Shown here: positions 16,097-23,353 of the stretch, one piece after another
Layout: every line of letters begins with the position of its first letter
Position numbering within the stretch: position 1 is the stretch's first letter
DNA from: UBA2256 sp964531105
GTDB lineage: Bacteria; Spirochaetota; Spirochaetia; Treponematales; Rectinemataceae
Direction of reading: 5' to 3'
Assembly: GCA_964531105.1 (NCBI GenBank)
Contig: CAZHFN010000002.1
Location: forward strand, 1-64,000
DNA length: 64,000 bases
Made by a program: the position numbers and the translations under genes
Notes under the pieces: model-generated
Told to the model about the DNA's origin: nothing
Seen by the model: only the letters and a program-made list of their open reading frames with translations
The model's database searches: none

Positions 16097-17218
16097 ATGC
16101 GCCAAGGCATCACCAAGAAGTATATTTTCCTCATTTTTTTCATAGCTCTCTTTGTTCTCGTGGCCAGGCTCTTCTATCCATTTATGACGGTCATCCTCTG
16201 GTCGGGACTCCTCTACGCCTTCATCAACCCCCTCTATGAACGATGTACAAGGAGACTCCAGCGCGGCAAGGCCGCCAAGATCAAAAGGCCTTTCGGCGAG
16301 AAAATCCTGGCGGGACTTTTTTCCGTCCTGGGCGTTCTCATCATAATCGTCCCCCTGGGATTCCTGGCCTTGGAACTGATAAAGCAAGTAGTGGATCTAT
16401 CCAGTGATTTTTTAAACTTTGTTGAAGAAAATCGAGACATCTTCTCCCTCAGCCCCAGTAGTCCTGTTGGGGGCATAATTTTCAGGATGTCAGAGGGAGC
16501 GATCGATCTCAGCCACATTAATGTGGTCCATGAGCTCAAGACCGCTCTCCTCTCCAGTTCCAGCAGGCTGATAGGCCTTTCCGGCACCCTTATCAAGAAC
16601 GCAGCCAGCCTCGTCATGACCCTGGCCTTCATGGTCTTTTCCCTCTATTTCCTCCTTGTGGACGGCAAGCATCTGGCGGGTATCGTTGTTTCGGCCATAC
16701 CCATAGAGCGAACCTATACTACGATGTTCATGGAAAAATTCAGCCAGTCAGGCCGCCAGCTTACCCTCGGTTACTTCCTCGTCTCCCTTTACCAAGCGGT
16801 AATCATGTTCGTGCTCTGCCTTATTTTTAAACTGGAAGGAGCCCTGGTCCTGGCTGTCCTGACAGCCATTGCTTCCTTCATTCCCATGGTGGGCACCTCG
16901 CTCGTATGGGTACCTACTTCCCTGATTTTAGGTTTTTCTGGCGACCTGGGCAGGGCTGTGGCTTTCTTCATCCTCGCAGCGTTCTTCGTGACTTTTTCCG
17001 ATAATTTTATCCGTCCCATGGTGCTGGGGGAGAAGTTGAAAATCCACCCGCTTCTTATATTTTTCGCCATTGTCGGCGGTCTTCAGATATTCGGCATAAA
17101 CGGCTTACTGCTGGGACCCCTCATCGTGGTAATTTTCTTCGCCGCTGCCGGGCTTTACGAACAGATCGACGATATTCAAGCTGTGGAGCCGGATAAAGAA
17201 GAGACAAGGTCTTCGTAG
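16097..17218 (+). CDS. AI-2E family transporter (PerM-like permease)
   Basis: A 373-residue integral membrane protein with about eight hydrophobic segments. The family pattern is seen in the C-terminal half: ALVLAVLTAIASFIPMVGTSLVWVP, then DNFIRPMVLGEKLKIHPLLIFFAIVGGLQIFGINGLLLGPL. Members export autoinducer-2 or other solutes or act as ion antiporters, so substrate is open. The last 43 bases overlap the convergent PHP gene. No clear ribosome site precedes the ATG; the upstream stretch is T-rich. Confidence 0.85.
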   Translation: MRQGITKKYIFLIFFIALFVLVARLFYPFMTVILWSGLLYAFINPLYERCTRRLQRGKAAKIKRPFGEKILAGLFSVLGVLIIIVPLGFLALELIKQVVDLSSDFLNFVEENRDIFSLSPSSPVGGIIFRMSEGAIDLSHINVVHELKTALLSSSSRLIGLSGTLIKNAASLVMTLAFMVFSLYFLLVDGKHLAGIVVSAIPIERTYTTMFMEKFSQSGRQLTLGYFLVSLYQAVIMFVLCLIFKLEGALVLAVLTAIASFIPMVGTSLVWVPTSLILGFSGDLGRAVAFFILAAFFVTFSDNFIRPMVLGEKLKIHPLLIFFAIVGGLQIFGINGLLLGPLIVVIFFAAAGLYEQIDDIQAVEPDKEETRSS

Positions 17219-18024
17219 TAGGAATCGGCGATGGGGATACCCCCCGCCGTCCTCCCCAGGCCGCATTCCGGTTTTTTGAAATTATGAAAGTCCGATCCGG
17301 CGGTCACCAGAAAACCCCTTTCTCTGGCCATGTTTTCCAATATCCTGCATTGTCCCAGTTTTGCCGCCGGATGGTAGGCTTCTATACCCTCGATACCTAA
17401 GTCTTTCCACTCATCCATACGTGCACTTAGCTTGGGCTTGCTGATAAAAAGGGAATATGGATGGGCTACTACCGCCACCCCCTTGGCTTGACGGATAAGA
17501 TGAAGGGCTCGGGAGAGAGGCAGGCAATCCTTGGGCAGGTAAAAAGGCCTTCCCTTGGCCAGGTATTTGTCGAAGGCCTCCTGCTTGGTGCGCACGACGC
17601 CCATTTCTACCAGGGCTTCGGCCATATGAGGCCTGCCTACCCTCTCGGTACCCGCCAGGGAACCCATCTTTTCCAGATCCATGGCCATGCCTTCAACGCG
17701 AAAAAGCTCCACCATGCTTTCATTACGCCTTTGCCGCGCATCGGCCAGCTCCGAGAGGGCTTCTAATAGCTCTCCCTCCGACTCATCAACACCCAGACCC
17801 AGGAGATGGAATTCTCCAGGATCGAAATCGATTTCTATTTCCACTCCCGGTATGAATTCTATATCCAATTCGGCAGCCTTGGCCCTTGCCTCGGCTATAC
17901 CGGCTACCGTGTCGTGATCGGTTAATGCCAGTGCCGTCAAACCCAGCTTTTTCCCATGAATCATGAGTTCAGAAGGGCTCAAAGACCCGTCTGAGGCAGT
18001 AGAGTGGCTATGGAGATCGATCAT
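17176..18024 (-). CDS. PHP-domain phosphoesterase (RNase AM / YciV-like)
   Basis: A 282-residue PHP protein with DLHSHSTASDGSLSP at the N-terminus, TDHDT, then VEIEID, AHPYS and a late AGSDFH, giving the metal-binding His/Asp set. The layout matches the YciV group (5'-3' exonuclease on short RNAs and pAp phosphatase) rather than histidinol phosphatase HisK. The his operon starts 1.2 kb away on the other strand and lacks a phosphatase, but the motifs do not support that role. ATGA overlap with the radical SAM gene upstream. Confidence 0.82.
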   Translation of the reverse strand: MIDLHSHSTASDGSLSPSELMIHGKKLGLTALALTDHDTVAGIAEARAKAAELDIEFIPGVEIEIDFDPGEFHLLGLGVDESEGELLEALSELADARQRRNESMVELFRVEGMAMDLEKMGSLAGTERVGRPHMAEALVEMGVVRTKQEAFDKYLAKGRPFYLPKDCLPLSRALHLIRQAKGVAVVAHPYSLFISKPKLSARMDEWKDLGIEGIEAYHPAAKLGQCRILENMARERGFLVTAGSDFHNFKKPECGLGRTAGGIPIADSYYEDLVSSLSGSTA

Positions 18025-18881
18025 GCTTTAAAGACCCCCGCATCCCCCTGGCTGTCGAAAAGCCGGATACGCGGGCTCTTTACAGCAAACCCGGTGACCT
18101 GCGCCGCGAAGCGGCGCAGGTCTTCCTCCTCCAAGGCTTCTACGGAGAGTTCGAAAGGGGGCCTGGCCACTGTGTAGAGGTGTATTTCTTCTATTTTTGC
18201 TCCGCGGCTCATGAGGGTATCGATAACGGCCGCATAGGAAGCCACATCTTTTACGTCCGGAGTCCTCCCGTCCAGCTTGCATACCATAGTCTGAAGTATG
18301 ATGGGTCGAAGGGATGCGAAACCGGCGATTCCCTCCACAATGTCTTTAAGCTGGTAGCCCGAACGGGACATGGCCAGAAAACCCTCCTGGGTGCCCGCAT
18401 CCAGCTTAGCCCACACCATGAGTCCCTCACTGTCCGCAAATCGCGCCATGAGAGCCCTTGTCTTTTCATGAAGGAAGCCTGTGGCATTGCTTATGAGGAC
18501 AAGCTTCGCCTTCCCTGCGATCCGCGGGAAACGACCTCTTGCCCTGGCGCAGAGGTCAAGGGCTTCATCCAGGTGAGGCGAAAGGCTTGGCTCACCGTTG
18601 CCCGAAATGCATATATCCTTGAGTTCAAAAGAATTCCATTTATCTGGATATCTGGAACTGAAGAAATCCTCGAGATCTCCTTCCAACGTGTCCACCGTAA
18701 AGACGGCATTATTCCTGAAAGCCTGCACCTCGCAATAAGGACAATTAAAATTGCAGTGTTTATGACCCGGAAAGAGATTGATGCCCAGAGAAAGACCGCC
18801 CGAGCGCCTGGAAATAACCGGATATACAAGAGAAGCGCCCGTATCTCCCCTCAGATGCCTATCCACAGCTTCGCTTTCCAT
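18021..18881 (-). CDS. radical SAM protein
   Basis: A 286-residue protein whose CNFNCPYC (about residues 43-50) is the CxxxCxxC motif binding the SAM-cleaving [4Fe-4S] cluster. A SGNGEPSLSPHLDEALDL segment follows, resembling the GNGEPTL motif of the COG0731-like radical SAM group. Reaction unknown. It is the first gene of a pair with the PHP protein. A TAGTAT hexamer lies six bases before its ATG with no Shine-Dalgarno, so it may be translated leaderless. Confidence 0.8.
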   Translation of the reverse strand: MESEAVDRHLRGDTGASLVYPVISRRSGGLSLGINLFPGHKHCNFNCPYCEVQAFRNNAVFTVDTLEGDLEDFFSSRYPDKWNSFELKDICISGNGEPSLSPHLDEALDLCARARGRFPRIAGKAKLVLISNATGFLHEKTRALMARFADSEGLMVWAKLDAGTQEGFLAMSRSGYQLKDIVEGIAGFASLRPIILQTMVCKLDGRTPDVKDVASYAAVIDTLMSRGAKIEEIHLYTVARPPFELSVEALEEEDLRRFAAQVTGFAVKSPRIRLFDSQGDAGVFKA

Positions 18882-18893
18882 TGGACTATACTA
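18882..18893 (-). promoter_or_regulatory. -10-like hexamer directly before the radical SAM gene
   Basis: TAGTAT (18893-18888) followed by six bases and the ATG. No ribosome site is present. This would give a leaderless transcript. Confidence 0.42.
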
Positions 18894-18957
18894 GCCGCAA
18901 AGACCAGTCCAAGGCAACGATTTTAGGGAGAATATGCATCGACAGGGAGAAACAGCC

Positions 18958-18987
18958 TTGACATGGCGGCGCTGCCTGTGTTTTTAT
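18958..18987 (+). promoter_or_regulatory. putative his operon promoter
   Basis: TTGACA (18958-18963) is a consensus -35. A T-rich -10-like stretch (TTTTAT, 18982-18987) follows after 18 bases. Transcription would start within a few bases of the leader-peptide ATG at 18997. The -10 match is only partial. Confidence 0.55.
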
Positions 18988-18996
18988 CATCCCATA

Positions 18997-19089
18997 ATGA
19001 AGCGCATTTCCGGTGTCGAGAAGGGATCCAGAGCCCTCCATCATCATCACGGCCATCATCTCAGACAGCCGGGGCAATGTTGGGCTTGA
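18997..19089 (+). CDS. hisL: his operon leader peptide, 30 aa, HHHHGHH tract
   Basis: ATG at 18997 opens a 30-codon frame ending TGA at 19087-19089. Codons 15-21 (19039-19059) read His-His-His-His-Gly-His-His. A run of six histidines in seven codons just before a terminator and the hisG gene is the hallmark of a his attenuation leader. Ribosome stalling at these codons under histidine shortage would leave 19066-19072 free to pair with 19123-19129 and prevent the terminator. There is no clear Shine-Dalgarno, and the putative promoter lies so close that the mRNA may begin at or near the ATG. Similar leaders are best known from enteric bacteria; assignment here is by structure, not homology. Confidence 0.82.
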   Translation: MKRISGVEKGSRALHHHHGHHLRQPGQCWA

Positions 19090-19129
19090 TCCAATTTTAG
19101 GCATCAAGTGAACAAAAAAGCGCCGGCTG
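19010..19129 (+). promoter_or_regulatory. his attenuator: protector and antiterminator pairings
   Basis: Segment 1 ccggtgtc (19010-19017) can pair with segment 2 gacagccgg (19064-19072, one bulge), enclosing the His codons. Segment 2 cagccgg (19066-19072) can alternatively pair with segment 3 ccggctg (19123-19129), which is the 5' arm of the terminator. Segments 1:2 therefore permit, and 2:3 prevent, termination. This is the usual alternative-pairing scheme, found here by eye without energy calculation. Confidence 0.72.
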
Positions 19130-19151
19130 ATTCCCAGCCGGCGCTTTTTTT
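19119..19151 (+). terminator. his attenuator terminator
   Basis: agcgccggctg (19119-19129) pairs perfectly with cagccggcgct (19135-19145), followed by seven T (19145-19151) and preceded by a run of A. It lies 70 bases before hisG with no other plus-strand gene upstream except the leader peptide, so its purpose is to control hisG. Confidence 0.9.
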
Positions 19152-19222
19152 AGGCCAGCCGCATATCGCGGTTCTTCCTGAAAAACGCCGGGGGAAAAGG
19201 GCGCACAACCAGGAGGATAGGT

Positions 19223-20155
19223 ATGAATACAACAGAAACAGTAGTGAGGATCGGGCTTCCTAAAGGCAGGATGCAGACCAAGGTTATGCAGCTTTTGACC
19301 GAAGCGGGGCTTCCGGTGAGCATCGATGAAAGGGAGTACAGGCCTCGGCTGGGCAACGGTTCGGCCTTCGATTTGGGTACCGGCACACTGTCCTATGAAA
19401 CCAAGTTATTAAAACCCCAGAACATTGTGGAAATGCTCTCCTCAGGAAGCCGCGACGTGGGCTTTGCCGGAGCTGACTGGGTGAGGGAACTGGGTGTTGA
19501 CCTGGTTGAACTTTTCGATACGGGAATGGATCCAGTCTCGGTGGTAGTGGCCGCTCCCGCAGCCCTGGTGGAAAAAATAGGTTCTCCCAAAGCCCCTCTC
19601 ATATCCTGGACCCAGGCCTGCGGCAGGCGCCCAGTGGTAGCATCGGAATACGAATCCATAGCCAAGGCCTGGATCAAGGACAATATACCCGAGGCTGTTT
19701 TCATACGCTCCTATGGGGCAACAGAAGTATTCCCCCCCGAGGACGCTGATCTCATCATAGACAACTGCGCCACCGGCAGCACTCTCAAGGCTAACGGGCT
19801 TGTAATACTCGATACGGTGATGAAAAGCTCGACACGGCTTTACGCCTCGCGCCAAGCCATGGAGAATCCGGCCAAGCAGGAGGCGGCGGAGGCCCTGATC
19901 CTCATCATGCGTTCGGTCATTGAAGCGAGAAAACGGGTCATGCTGGAAGTGAACGTGGAGGAATCCAAACTGGAAGCCCTCATCGCAGTACTGCCCTGCC
20001 TGCGTTCCCCCACCCTATCTCCCTTGGAAGGCGGCAAGGCCTTCGCAGTGAGAGTGGCCGCTCCCCGGGATCAGCTGGCAGCCCTTATTCCCAAGATCAA
20101 GCGCCGGGGCGGCACTGACATTGTCGTTACCCAATTGAGCCAGCTCGTACCCTAA
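19223..20155 (+). CDS. hisG: ATP phosphoribosyltransferase, long form
   Basis: Couples ATP and PRPP in the first, committed step of histidine synthesis. RIGLPKGRM (residues 9-17), the GFAGADWV segment and the PRPP loop DLIIDNCATGSTLKANGL are visible. At 310 residues it includes a C-terminal ACT-like HisG_C domain (VEESKLEALIAVLPCLRSPTLSPL), so it is the long form that senses histidine itself and needs no HisZ. A ribosome site (aggagg) lies before the ATG. First enzyme gene after the attenuator. Confidence 0.95.
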   Translation: MNTTETVVRIGLPKGRMQTKVMQLLTEAGLPVSIDEREYRPRLGNGSAFDLGTGTLSYETKLLKPQNIVEMLSSGSRDVGFAGADWVRELGVDLVELFDTGMDPVSVVVAAPAALVEKIGSPKAPLISWTQACGRRPVVASEYESIAKAWIKDNIPEAVFIRSYGATEVFPPEDADLIIDNCATGSTLKANGLVILDTVMKSSTRLYASRQAMENPAKQEAAEALILIMRSVIEARKRVMLEVNVEESKLEALIAVLPCLRSPTLSPLEGGKAFAVRVAAPRDQLAALIPKIKRRGGTDIVVTQLSQLVP

Positions 20156-20169
20156 AAGGAGCCCTTATC

Positions 20170-21189
20170 ATGGAATCAAAGAATTTCTTGAAGCTGGATG
20201 CCAACGAAGGGCTTTGTCTTCTGGATAGTACGCAGCTGGCCAGGGTTCTTTCACCTGAAATCGCCCGGCGCTATCCCAAGGCCGAATTACTGGAAAGAGA
20301 GCTCGCGAAGCATTTCGGACTTTCCCCGGCCCAGCTGATCGCCACTGCCGGCGCCGATGACGCAATAGAGAGGATATTTGGAGCCCTGGCCGGCCCTGGA
20401 AGCACAATAGTGAGCACCGTTCCAGGCTTTGTCGAGTTTCTGGACGCCAGCCTCAGAGCCAGGGCTCGCTTTGTCGGAATACACAAAAGACCGGGCAGTC
20501 CCTTTCCTCTCAAGAGCTTTTGCACTGCTATTAAAGATGAAAAGCCAGCCATAGCGGTAATAGCTTCTCCTGATAATCCCGACGGAAGGGTTTTAAGCAA
20601 CGGCGACTTCTTCGCCGTCGCCTCGGCATGCCAGGCTGCGGGCACTCTCTTTCTTCTCGACCTCACCTACCTGGATTTTGCCGACGACAGCTCCATTCTG
20701 CGCCTAGCTCTGGAGACTCCCGGAGTGCTGATCACCGGCAGTTTTTCCAAATCCAGAGGCCTAGCGGGCTTCAGGGCGGGCTGGGCAATGGCCGGCAAGG
20801 CTGATAGAGGCTTGATCGATATTCTCAGGCAGGCCGGTCCACCCTTCTCCCTCTCCTCCCCCGCCATAGAGGCGGCTAAAATAGCTCTCGAGGAAACTGA
20901 AACTGCATATCGGGCATTTGTTGATCGCATTAAAACGGAGCGCCGCGAAATTCAGGAAGGCCTGGCTGCCCTGGGAGCCGAAACTTGGGCATCCCAGGCC
21001 AACTTTGTAAGCGCCTTCGTAGGCGATGCCCCGGCCTTCGTCGCCAGGCTTAAGGATATGGGAATACTCATCCGCCATTGGCCGGGAAAGGCAGACACGG
21101 AAGGCCTGGTCCGCATAACATGCCCAGGGGAAGGGAAGTCACTCGAACGTTTGCTTGGCGCGCTGCAGCGCCCGGAGGTGAGACTATGA
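20170..21189 (+). CDS. hisC: histidinol-phosphate aminotransferase
   Basis: A 339-residue fold-type I PLP enzyme. LDANEG at the N-terminus, SPDNPDGRVL, the PLP lysine in GSFSKSRGLAGFRAGW (about residue 200) and the C-terminal VRITCP segment are HisC-like. It converts imidazole-acetol phosphate to histidinol phosphate with glutamate. It begins 14 bases after hisG, with an aaaaggag site, and overlaps hisB as ATGA. Position in the operon settles the assignment among related aminotransferases. Confidence 0.92.
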   Translation: MESKNFLKLDANEGLCLLDSTQLARVLSPEIARRYPKAELLERELAKHFGLSPAQLIATAGADDAIERIFGALAGPGSTIVSTVPGFVEFLDASLRARARFVGIHKRPGSPFPLKSFCTAIKDEKPAIAVIASPDNPDGRVLSNGDFFAVASACQAAGTLFLLDLTYLDFADDSSILRLALETPGVLITGSFSKSRGLAGFRAGWAMAGKADRGLIDILRQAGPPFSLSSPAIEAAKIALEETETAYRAFVDRIKTERREIQEGLAALGAETWASQANFVSAFVGDAPAFVARLKDMGILIRHWPGKADTEGLVRITCPGEGKSLERLLGALQRPEVRL

Positions 21190-21899
21190 AGGAAGGCGGG
21201 AAAAACGATGCGGTGCTTGTCACGAGGAAGAGCCGCGAAACGGAAATCGAAGTCAAGCTCAGCCTTGTACCCGGTCCCTCAGCTATCCACACGGGCATAG
21301 GATTTCTGGATCATCTTATCGGAAGCTTGTCCCATCACGCAGGCTGGAGTCTGAATCTACGCTGCTCGGGCGATCTGGAGGTGGATGACCACCACAGCGC
21401 CGAGGATTCGGCCATTGTGCTGGGCATCGCCTTCAAGGAAGTCATGTCCGGCCTGGACAATCCCCGCCGCTTTGGTTCGGCCTACGCTCCACTGGACGAA
21501 GCCTTAGCCAGGGCTGTAGTGGACCTCTCTGGCAGGCCATGGTGCGAGGTGTCCTTGGATTTGCAGAGAGCTTCCATAGGAGCCCTGGCTTCGGAGAATA
21601 TTGGGCACTTCCTTGCAACGTTTGCCATGAACGCCGGCATAACGCTGCATATCGACCTGCTCAAGGGGGCGAACGATCACCACAGGGCGGAAGCGGCCTT
21701 CAAGGCGCTGGCCCTTGCCCTGAAGAGCGCCTGCCAATCCGTGGACATAGTACCCAATCTCGATTCAGCTTCACAAGACGAGGCGGTAGCCGGTTCCGGA
21801 GCTACATGCCTAAGGCAAGGTCCCGGGAACAGCACCAAGGGACGAGCCAGCATCAGCGTGCGAAAAATTGACTCTTCATCCCTGGGGGGCGGTGCATGA
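21186..21899 (+). CDS. hisB: imidazoleglycerol-phosphate dehydratase
   Basis: Dehydrates IGP to imidazole-acetol phosphate. The two metal-binding repeats are clear: VDDHHSAEDSA and NDHHRAEAAFKALA. The ATG at 21186 overlaps hisC and is preferred to an in-frame ATG 108 bases upstream inside hisC. It is 238 residues long, about 40 more than usual, because an extra low-complexity segment sits before and after the GNSTKG end motif. There is no fused histidinol phosphatase domain, so that step must be supplied elsewhere in the genome. Confidence 0.94.
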   Translation: MKEGGKNDAVLVTRKSRETEIEVKLSLVPGPSAIHTGIGFLDHLIGSLSHHAGWSLNLRCSGDLEVDDHHSAEDSAIVLGIAFKEVMSGLDNPRRFGSAYAPLDEALARAVVDLSGRPWCEVSLDLQRASIGALASENIGHFLATFAMNAGITLHIDLLKGANDHHRAEAAFKALALALKSACQSVDIVPNLDSASQDEAVAGSGATCLRQGPGNSTKGRASISVRKIDSSSLGGGA

Positions 21900-23353
21900 A
21901 AAAGGCTGAGCTTGTCATTGCCTCTACCGGCGCGGCTAATCTCGCCTCGGTTCAGGCTATGTGCGCCCGTTCGGATGTGGAGGCACTGATCACCACGGAA
22001 TACAGCCTCATTGAAAAAGCTGAACGGGTGCTTCTCCCGGGAGTGGGAGCCTTCGGAGCCGCGATGGGAAGCCTCAGAACAGGGAATCTGGATCAGGCCC
22101 TCGCCTCCCGCATAGCGGAAGGCCGGGCTACCATGGGTATTTGCCTGGGAATGCAGATGTTCTGCCTTTCCAGCGAGGAGGCCCCGGGCATTGGAGGAAT
22201 CGGAGCCATCCAAGCCGATGTGGGCCGATTTTCTCCTGGCCTGCCCCTTCCTCAACTAGGCTGGAACCGAGTGACTGCAGCTCAGGGCGACAGGTGCATC
22301 GAGTCGGGATGGGCATATTTTGCCAACAGTTACAGGCTATCCACCACACCCCAAGGCTATCGCTGCGCCACCAGCAATTACGGTGAAGAATTCGTCGCCG
22401 CGCTTGAAGGCGCCATCGACAAAGAAAGCGGCATACCCGGCATCCTCCTCTGCCAATTTCATCCTGAACTATCGGGCGAATGGGGGCAGAGAATTTTCCT
22501 GCGTTGGATGGGCATGGAAGCTCCCCTGCCCTTACCATCAGGCAGCGCTGAGCTTCCTAAAAAATCCTCGGAAACTATGCCGCCTCCTGCTTCCAGGGCT
22601 ACGGCGATACGTGTACTCCCCTGCCTGGATATTAAAGGCGGGAGGGTGGTCAAGGGCACTAAGTTCCAGAACCTGGTGGATTCGGGAGATCCTGCCGAAC
22701 TGGCTGGGCGTTACGAAGAGGAAGGGGCGGATGAAATTGCCCTCCTGGATATAAGCGCAACGATAGAAGAGCGCCGTACGGCCCTGGAGTCGGTGGCCAC
22801 GGTGAGAAAAAGGCTTTCCATTCCCCTCTCCGTAGGTGGGGGCATAAAGAATGTACAGGATGCCCAGCGGCTTCTCAACGCCGGCGCGGACAGGGTATCG
22901 GTGAACAGCGCGGCGGTGAGAAATCCTGAGCTCATTCGGGAGCTTGCCGACCGTTTCGGTGTACAGTGTGTCATAGTGGCTATAGATGCGTCCCGAAATG
23001 CCCAAGGAGGCTGGGAAGTCTTCATCGATGCGGGCAAGAAGGCCACAGGCCTGGATGCGGTGGACTGGGCAAGGCGCTGCGCTACCCTGGGCGCTGGAGA
23101 AATCCTTCTCACATCTATAGACAAGGATGGCACGGGCGAAGGCTATGACGAAGCCCTCATCACCGCAGTTTCAGAAGCCGCGGGCATTCCGGTGATAGCC
23201 TCAGGCGGAGCCGTGGAATGCGAGCATTTCTTGGCAGGAGCCAAGGCCGGGGCCAGCGCCCTCCTAGGAGCCGGGGCTTTTCACAGGAGAGAACTTACGG
23301 CGGGAAGGCTCAAGGAGAGCCTTGAGTCCTTTGGAGTGGAGGTAAGACGATGA
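21896..23353 (+). CDS. hisHF: imidazole glycerol phosphate synthase, fused HisH-HisF
   Basis: A single 485-residue frame. The N-terminal 205 residues are the class I glutaminase HisH, with nucleophile Cys83 in GICLGMQ and the His/Glu dyad in CQFHPELSG (about 189-191). A linker of about 30 residues leads to the HisF cyclase barrel (from about residue 237), with RVLPCLDIKGGRVVKGTKF, SVGGGIKN and LLTSIDKDGTGEGYD. The usual bacterial form has two polypeptides; fusion is best known from yeast HIS7 and plants. Both catalytic sites look intact, so the enzyme should work and channel ammonia within one chain. Overlaps both neighbours by ATGA. Confidence 0.93.
   Translation: MKKAELVIASTGAANLASVQAMCARSDVEALITTEYSLIEKAERVLLPGVGAFGAAMGSLRTGNLDQALASRIAEGRATMGICLGMQMFCLSSEEAPGIGGIGAIQADVGRFSPGLPLPQLGWNRVTAAQGDRCIESGWAYFANSYRLSTTPQGYRCATSNYGEEFVAALEGAIDKESGIPGILLCQFHPELSGEWGQRIFLRWMGMEAPLPLPSGSAELPKKSSETMPPPASRATAIRVLPCLDIKGGRVVKGTKFQNLVDSGDPAELAGRYEEEGADEIALLDISATIEERRTALESVATVRKRLSIPLSVGGGIKNVQDAQRLLNAGADRVSVNSAAVRNPELIRELADRFGVQCVIVAIDASRNAQGGWEVFIDAGKKATGLDAVDWARRCATLGAGEILLTSIDKDGTGEGYDEALITAVSEAAGIPVIASGGAVECEHFLAGAKAGASALLGAGAFHRRELTAGRLKESLESFGVEVRR

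Noticed and set aside
17176..18024. PHP protein as the missing histidinol phosphatase (HisK/HisJ)
   Set aside because: Its motifs and order match the YciV-type group, not HisK, and it lies on the opposite strand in a radical SAM operon.
18886..19107. 73-residue minus-strand frame with a Met-rich stretch opposite the his leader
   Set aside because: It is the antisense shadow of the His codons (ATG on the minus strand reads opposite CAT), with no ribosome site. The plus-strand leader explains the sequence.
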